Source: Elysia marginata (Eukaryota > Mollusca > Gastropoda > Plakobranchidae). From it: a stretch of 28,089 nucleotides of DNA. Both the position numbers and the translations under genes were made by a program. Location of the stretch: contig BMAT01006836.1 of NCBI GenBank assembly GCA_019649035.1, positions 73,094 to 101,182 on the forward strand. Direction: 5' to 3'. The notes under the pieces are model-generated. The model searched no databases. It had not been told where the DNA came from and worked only from the letters and a program-made list of their open reading frames with translations. Below, piece by piece: positions 22,154 to 28,089 of the stretch. Positions within the stretch are counted from its first letter, which is position 1; the number at the start of each line of letters is the position of its first letter.

Positions 22154-22620
22154 CCTAGAGATGTCCACTGCCAGGTCGCTAGGACAATGAATGTTGATGA
22201 TGGATGCCACAAAAGCCCTTAGCTGTCACCTACGAAGAATCGTACAGGTTGGAAGAAGATCAACCAGTTCCTTTCCTTCTTTTAAACACGACAGCAAAAA
22301 ATCTCAATCACGTAGTACGTAGAATTTGAAATCGATGGCTCATGTAAGACCTAGGTCGGGTTTGAGCTGTTAAGACGGTACCATGTTCTATCTTCTAGTC
22401 TGGACAAGGACCATCTTCTTCCAAGGGTATTCAGTAGCAATCTGTAGCTGAGTGTCTCGTCGACTCATAGAAGCGTCCTAGCGAGTACGGCTGGTCTATG
22501 GCAACAGTGTAGTTAGTGTCCCAGGAGGAAGGATGAGTCCTTGGAATCGAGTCGTTAGTTTGTTTCCTTCTGAAGACCTCTGGAAAGAGACGAGACGAGA
22601 CGGGAAAATGATAAAATATA
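22154..22620 (-). promoter_or_regulatory. Likely Poxn 5' UTR and proximal promoter
   Basis: The stretch upstream of the Poxn ATG is less AT-rich than its surroundings and has stops in all frames, as expected for a 5' UTR. A TATA-like string (TATATTTTATC on the minus strand) lies at about 22622-22611. If it is used, transcription would start near 22585, giving a leader of roughly 430 nt that contains upstream ATGs. No initiator or downstream element is clear, and an additional non-coding exon further upstream cannot be excluded. Confidence 0.35.
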
Positions 22621-22896
22621 ATTTATTATTGTTTATTGTTTCTACAGTCTATCAGTCTGTCTAACTAATTAAAACAAAACAGCCACAAAACGTATTTCAT
22701 CGATGGACAGAAAAGGAAATAACACGTTTCTAAATTAAATAAAACATTTTGTCTTCATTGTAGCTTCATGATTAATAGAAAAAAATATGGACTGGGCTTG
22801 TAAAAATTTCAATAAATCAATTAATCAAAACATTAATAGAAAATGAGACTTCAAAAAGATTTTAAGATTGTTGGTCTTTCTGTCTTTCTACCTGTC

Positions 22897-22947
22897 CGTC
22901 TCTCCTCTCTCTCTCTCCCTCTCTCTTTCTCTCTCTCTGTCTCTCTA
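22897..22947 (+). repeat. (CT)n microsatellite
   Basis: An interrupted CTCTCT run upstream of Poxn. Confidence 0.85.
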
Positions 22948-23679
22948 CTGATATTTTTTTAACCTTCTCTCAATTCTTTTCTTCAGCAATGATTCTGTCG
23001 TTGTCTGTCTCTTAGAAATTTTTTATTTTTTTCTCGATGACTCCTTTTTATTTCGAATAACGCATTTAAATAAATTGCGTATAGATTAAAAAAAAAAACT
23101 ACATGGTCAAGATTCAAGTTTAATGTTTTTATGTTCTCTGAATTCTATCAGTTTATATAAAAAAATAATCTATGTGTTAAAATACTCCTTCATTAAAAAG
23201 ATTACTCTTTTTTTTTTAAATACAAAGTATTACGCCGTGGAGACAGGGGCGGGAGAAATTTAAAGTAGCAATAATATTCTTACACTCCGTGATAATTTGA
23301 GAGTAAATTTATTTTGTTAAAATCATGACAATGTGGGCTAATTTTGTTAAGCACTCTCTATGTCGACTGAGTAGTTAAGAGTTATAAATAATAAATCCAG
23401 GAAATAAAACAGTGCCTTGCAAAACTCATTTCCGTTAACAAAGGTCCCATGCATAGCTTTGATAATTTTTCATAGAAATAAAGACGATCCTATCGATGCC
23501 AAAATATCTTTATAACAATACAGTCATGGATGCCCGTGAATAAATTGCGGTTTTAATACCTATTTTTCCCCATCCAAGTTATCCTCCAATCATGAATAAT
23601 CTCACCTCTTTTCCCCCATTTTTTTCAATTAGAAAATTATATCATTAAAAAACGCGAATAAAGCTGTCGTTAAATCCGA

Positions 23680-24070
23680 AATAAAGATGCTGAAAGCCTT
23701 AACCGACACCACCAGATTTTTATCGACTCATTTCCAATTTTACGGAAGGTGTCAAATTTTACTCCTACTCCGACACCCATTAAAAGTGATGCGCCTAATT
23801 TTAAACTTCTTCCCCATGGACACCCAAAAAGTTTCTGGATTTTCGCTACACGCACATATTTTACTGTCGCTGTTACAAAGTCGTCGTGAAAGCAGTAACG
23901 GTGTCAAACTAAATTGACTTTTTGTTCCGCTGGTCTCCGTTTCTTTGTCCTCCCGGCGGGAGGGGACATTAATTGAGACGTTCAGTGAACTCGTTCGGAT
24001 ACTCTCCAATTCAAACAACGACTGCTCCCCGCAAGGCACCTGGTTGCTCCGTTTTTTCCGGCTCTACAGG
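23680..24070. promoter_or_regulatory. Less AT-rich block upstream of Poxn, possible control region
   Basis: About 390 bases of higher complexity, 1.5-1.9 kb upstream of the Poxn ATG. It includes a GC palindrome CCTCCCGGCGGGAGG (23950-23964) followed closely by a homeodomain-type core TAATTGAG. A 95-codon minus-strand frame (24039-23752) shows no domain. The call rests on composition and position only. Confidence 0.2.
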
Positions 24071-24511
24071 AGGTAACCCCGATGCTCTATTACTTTATTT
24101 TCCTACTTGAAATGGTTGTAGTAAGGTTTCATTCGTCGCCATAGAGAACGTAATCTCTTCTTGGTGTCATCTTGTTTTAGTGGGACGAGGCTTTGCTTCA
24201 AGACTGGCCCTGGAGCACGTTTAATATGCTAAAGTGTAAAAGATTTGATTTCTGTATACGATCGCAACTCCAATAATAGGGGACTTCCAGAATAACCCTT
24301 TTCTAACCGATATCACTTGTTTTCTCATTCTGCCTTTTCCTGCCAATCATATTCTAACCATTCCTACCTACCCAAGAGCTTTCTATCTATGAAAGTTTAA
24401 AACTGCACAAGTACTAGTAATAAAGTTGCTCAACGTTTTCAATAAAACGGGGCTATTACCTAAAATTGTAAAGTTACCTACATTTTCTTGGCTTGCTGCA
24501 CATGCAGTATT

Positions 24512-24534
24512 ACTATCTATCTATCTATCTGTCC

Positions 24535-24573
<39 letters not shown>

Positions 24574-24644
24574 AGTCTATATATCTATCTATTTATCTAT
24601 CTATCTCTCTGTCTATCTATCTATCTATCTATCCATCTATCTAT

Positions 24645-24681
<37 letters not shown>

Positions 24682-24738
24682 CAATCTATCTGTCTGTCTA
24701 TCTATCTATCTATCTATCTATCTGTCTATCTATCTATC
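24512..24738 (+). repeat. (CTAT)n tetranucleotide microsatellite
   Basis: About 227 bases of CTAT repeats, with interruptions by CTGT, CCAT, TTAT and a single frame shift near 24682. The YLSI-type peptides in all three forward frames are translations of the repeat. Confidence 0.97.
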
Positions 24739-25453
24739 GAACGATTAAATCCATAGGTTCCTCTTTGTATGAGTTTATTGAAAGGCCTCATTTCAGCTGC
24801 TAAATTTTATAATTATTTCTAATGCATCTTTTGATTTTTTATAGACACCTCCAAAATAGCCAACTCGTGTCGCGTCTCATCTAAAATTTGGAATAGATAT
24901 AAGAGAGGACATATCGCCATTTGAGGCGTAATTAGACTTTTTTTTCAAATGCTCTTCAATTCTCACAAGAACCAAAGGCTCTTGGCAAAGGTTTTTATTT
25001 AACTTTCGAACGCTGCAACACCTAAAGGTTTGTTTTTTGTTTGTTGTTTGTTAAACAATGAGTCAGCCCTGACTCCTTAAATAAGTCAACTACTTTCGCA
25101 TGGCCTCAACATCTGGTATAAAAAATTTTAATATAGTGTTCTAAACCGGGTATTTCCGATGAACCAGTCACGATAACGGAGTTTAGAAGTGCTAAGGCGC
25201 AACTGTGGGAACTGTTTGCCCTTTCTTCATGGGGGCTATCCACTGGAGCGCGTCCAATTTGTTCGTTAGTACCCTCGGTTTAACAGAGCTGCGCTGGATG
25301 CCCTAGTGACTTTATCGTCCTCCAAGCAACGCTGCTACATGTAGAAACCCCAAACAGAGAAAGGGTTACCTGGTCGATGGTCTCACGAACATGAAAGATG
25401 GAGAATAAAAAAAGAGAAAACCCATAGGCCCTTGCATAAGGGGGAGCAACCAG

Positions 25454-25756
25454 ATGACATCTGGCGAGAAAATGGACTCAATCAGGCGACCAAAGGTTAC
25501 AGTCTTGCAGTATCGAGAAGTGACAAGGGGTTATGTCCGTGTTAAACATCTGAGTCGCTTAGGAGACATGATATATGAACAATTCAGGAAAAGTTAGGAA
25601 GTTGTGGAAACAAAGAAGCTGAGAGAAAAGTTACTATTAGAGATCAAACAGTTGACAGACCTTGATAGAGAAAAAAGAAAAGGTGAAAATTCTGGGAGAG
25701 GACATGTAGGAGTTTTTAACACGCCACACTTTCGCCGAGGTCTTATAAGTTTTTGA
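25454..25756 (+). pseudogene. Broken reading frame, unknown origin
   Basis: From an ATG at 25454 a frame of 100 codons is broken only by TAG at 25595 and closed by TGA at 25754. The conceptual peptide has protein-like composition: KVTVLQYREVTRGYVRV before the break, and a charged helix-like KKLREKLLLEIKQLTDLD after it. Several short open stretches continue in other frames to about 26540. I recognise no family. A decayed mobile-element or gene fragment is the likeliest reading; chance is not excluded. Confidence 0.25.
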
Positions 25757-27135
25757 AGAGTATCACACCTAAAGCAGCTGCACAAGCCATAACTGCGGCA
25801 GGTCAAAACTCTCCTGGTAACTTAGGTGAAATTTGGTATCATTAACTAAACAACCTTTTGTAAAGTCACAGGGCACGGCCGGATAGATTGGTTCTACAAC
25901 ATCCCTTAGAAAAAGAAGAGAATATTGCGACCCACAATAGTAGGTCTAATGTTTGGGAAGTCCCACAGAGAGCATGGCAACAGACAGAGGTAGCAGAGCT
26001 GGTACTGTTACAGATGCTTGATTTTTATGTTTTGGCGAACATCTGTAAGGTTAGGAAAAATGTAACGCCCACTATCAAAATTGATAGTTACTGTGGTAAA
26101 CTTACACCTGGCATCGGATCTTGTAGGAATAATTGCGAACATTTTAAAGAAGTTTCCGTTGCGTTGCTATAAAAGGAGTCGGGTAGCGTTGATGGTCGAT
26201 TTGAGAAAAATTCCTATTCCTATTTTTTGCGTAAAACTTGATCACCCACTTTTTACGGCATTTATTGAATGTTTTTGTTTATATCTTTCGCCATATACGC
26301 CAACATATTTATTAAAATAGATACTGGAATTATAATTTTATCTTGGACTCAAAGACTGCTTGGTATGTTCTTAAAGCCGTTTGCGATGAAAACTCGTGAA
26401 GTGCGGTTTTTTGATTTTTTTGGTCAATCTGATCTTCCACCTTCTAAATGCAAAAGCTCAGGACGAAATCAGGATAAAAAAGAAAAAAAGCAACTTCACC
26501 ACCTTAGGCGTAGAGCTATTTTAGAAATTATCAGGTAATTTATTTAAAAAAAAACCCTCAAAACTATATCTACTTTGTGGGGCACTACACATTTTGGTTA
26601 TCCCTGTGTTCGGCTCCTTACTATCCTATTTACCTGTTGGAACTGTCGCGATTTGTGTAAAACAAGGAAGCTTTTCATTTAATTGGAGCTGTACAGCAAA
26701 ACTAGAAAAGCGGATTGGTTTATTATGAAAAGGCTTACGGTGCCCTGGTTCTAACAAGGGCTATTTAAATACTGATATTCTAACATGAATCTTAAAAAAA
26801 TAGTGGTCTATTGCCTCCCTCCCCTCATGCCACTCCCCCAAACAATAATGTGAAAATCAAAAAGAAAAGTTGGAAACAGTGGCAAAAGCAACTTTTTCTT
26901 GCCTTTCTGTGTTCTTTGATCCTTATAAAAATATTACCCAGAAAACACAAAGTGTTTATAGAATTACCTTTACAAAATAAAAAAGCAAGCAGATACATTA
27001 GTATACATGTATCATTGTTCCCACAGACAGTTTTCTCACGTCAGGCCATCCCATGTCCAGTGGCCTGTCTCCCACACGGCCTCTTAATGTTCTTATTGTG
27101 GTTGACCACATCCGCTGTTAAGTGTAGAGAATAGT

Positions 27136-27186
27136 CTCTTCGATATTAGGAACGAGCTTTCACAAAGAGTAGTGGAACTTTTCTAG
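27136..27186 (+). mobile_element. Possible scrap of a non-LTR element ORF
   Basis: Fifteen codons read LFDIRNELSQRVVELF then stop. The pattern resembles the FSQRVVxxWNSLP motif often found near the C-terminus of invertebrate non-LTR reverse-transcriptase proteins. Nothing further of such a protein is seen. Very short, so weak. Confidence 0.22.
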
Positions 27187-28089
27187 TGTCAATCATAGGG
27201 CGGTTTTACTATTAACGTTAGCACAGAGCCATGCCGATGCATGTTTATGGAAATAAATAATTTCAAAGACAATATTATGACAAAAATAAAGTGTGTTTAA
27301 GCGCTGCTTCTTGATCACAAGCTTTTAAAATTTACGCGACAGAATCAACATTAAAGATACTTTTTAATTTTTTTTCCGTATTAGATCTTAAATTCTCTAT
27401 AAATTTAGAAACATCTAAACAAGACCCTTACATCTAGGTCTCGATTTGAAGTCGACTAGGTTACATTGTCATTGATAAACACCACTCACCCCTGATTTAG
27501 CCAGATAGTAAAAAAAAGGCAACGTAAATGAACGCTCTTAGAACACTTTTGATTCTCAAATACCGCACCAAAGCAGTGACCACATGGTAGACAAAGATCA
27601 GTCTCGTTTTTCTTTTTCTGGGTGTTAGAAACTTGTAAGGTTATTTCACGGAACATAATATACATGTAGCACCTCTTATGCAATTGTAATTTTCGATTAA
27701 AATTTTACTTTCACAAAAAATTGGGAAAAACATTCTTTTTTAGGAAATGTCATCATCTATCACTTTATCAACCTTTTTCTCTATATCTTTGCTTTCTGGT
27801 CTTTGTGTTCTGCTTTCTATAAAAAAAAATCTTGCAAAATCTTACATGAACACTGCCTGCAGTACTTGCTAAACCTGCATTAGTATGTGCCCCAAAGTCT
27901 ACTTCTAATTTAAAGACCCCCCCCCCCCAACTGCACTACTAGCATGCATTTCATTCAAAGTATAATTCCAAGTCAATACATAGTCAAAGTCGCAATTACT
28001 ACAAGAAACTTATTCTTCAGATAAATAAACAGGCCTTTGTTTAACCATTTCAGTAAAAAAAAGGTCAATATTCTCTCCACCTACCGCAC

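Larger units (their letters stand above)
24750..28089. other. Right flank, no supported gene
   Basis: Apart from the fragments listed separately, I see no exon with credible splice sites, no RNA gene and no complete mobile element up to the window end. A run of 11 C lies near 27918. Confidence 0.6.

Noticed and set aside
22021-22212. Minus-strand frames giving longer N-terminal peptides around the Poxn start
   Set aside because: Their apparent starts are TTG or GTG codons, and both frames read through the donor at 22140. The only ATG in the Poxn frame after the upstream TGA is at 22153.
24426-24803. Three overlapping forward frames rich in Tyr-Leu-Ser-Ile
   Set aside because: They are translations of the CTAT microsatellite.

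Overview
The window is animal nuclear DNA: AT-rich, with spliced genes, GT-AG introns, long non-coding stretches, microsatellites and decayed retroposons. No bacterial-style gene organisation is visible. Its best anchored content is a complete five-coding-exon Pax gene on the minus strand (22153 down to 6967). I identify it as a Pox neuro (Poxn) orthologue from the paired-domain sequence, including the Poxn-type stretch [20 protein letters not shown] and the N-terminus MPHTG. Poxn is known from protostomes and is not a vertebrate gene. The simple-repeat content (long CTAT, CT and GA tracts, TAGATCTAGATCTAG) would suit a mollusc, perhaps a gastropod, but the sequence alone does not prove that.

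Layout. 1-3521 (+ strand): the 3' part of an unrecognised gene, with a transmembrane exon (1159-1300), a 964-bp intron carrying a tRNA-like retroposon, and a large terminal exon (2265-3521) coding a long hydrophilic tail. 3522-6966: AT-rich space between convergent genes, with a pyrimidine tract and candidate poly(A) signals for both genes. 6967-11406 (- strand): the four large Poxn coding exons, with short introns of 522, 784 and 831 bp. 11407-22140: a 10.7-kb first intron holding a ~56-bp tandem array, a LINE-type 3' tail, GA and TA/CA microsatellites and a near-perfect 99-bp-arm inverted repeat. 22141-22153: the 13-nt first coding segment (MPHT plus the first base of a Gly codon). 22154-22620: likely 5' UTR and promoter. 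22621-28089: no gene recognised; simple repeats, a broken reading frame and a possible LINE scrap.

The spliced Poxn product is predicted at 771 residues: a paired domain at about residues 5-133, then about 640 residues of mostly low-complexity sequence with no homeodomain and no octapeptide seen. All splice phases close without adjustment. The two genes lie tail to tail, and nothing in the sequence suggests that they act together.
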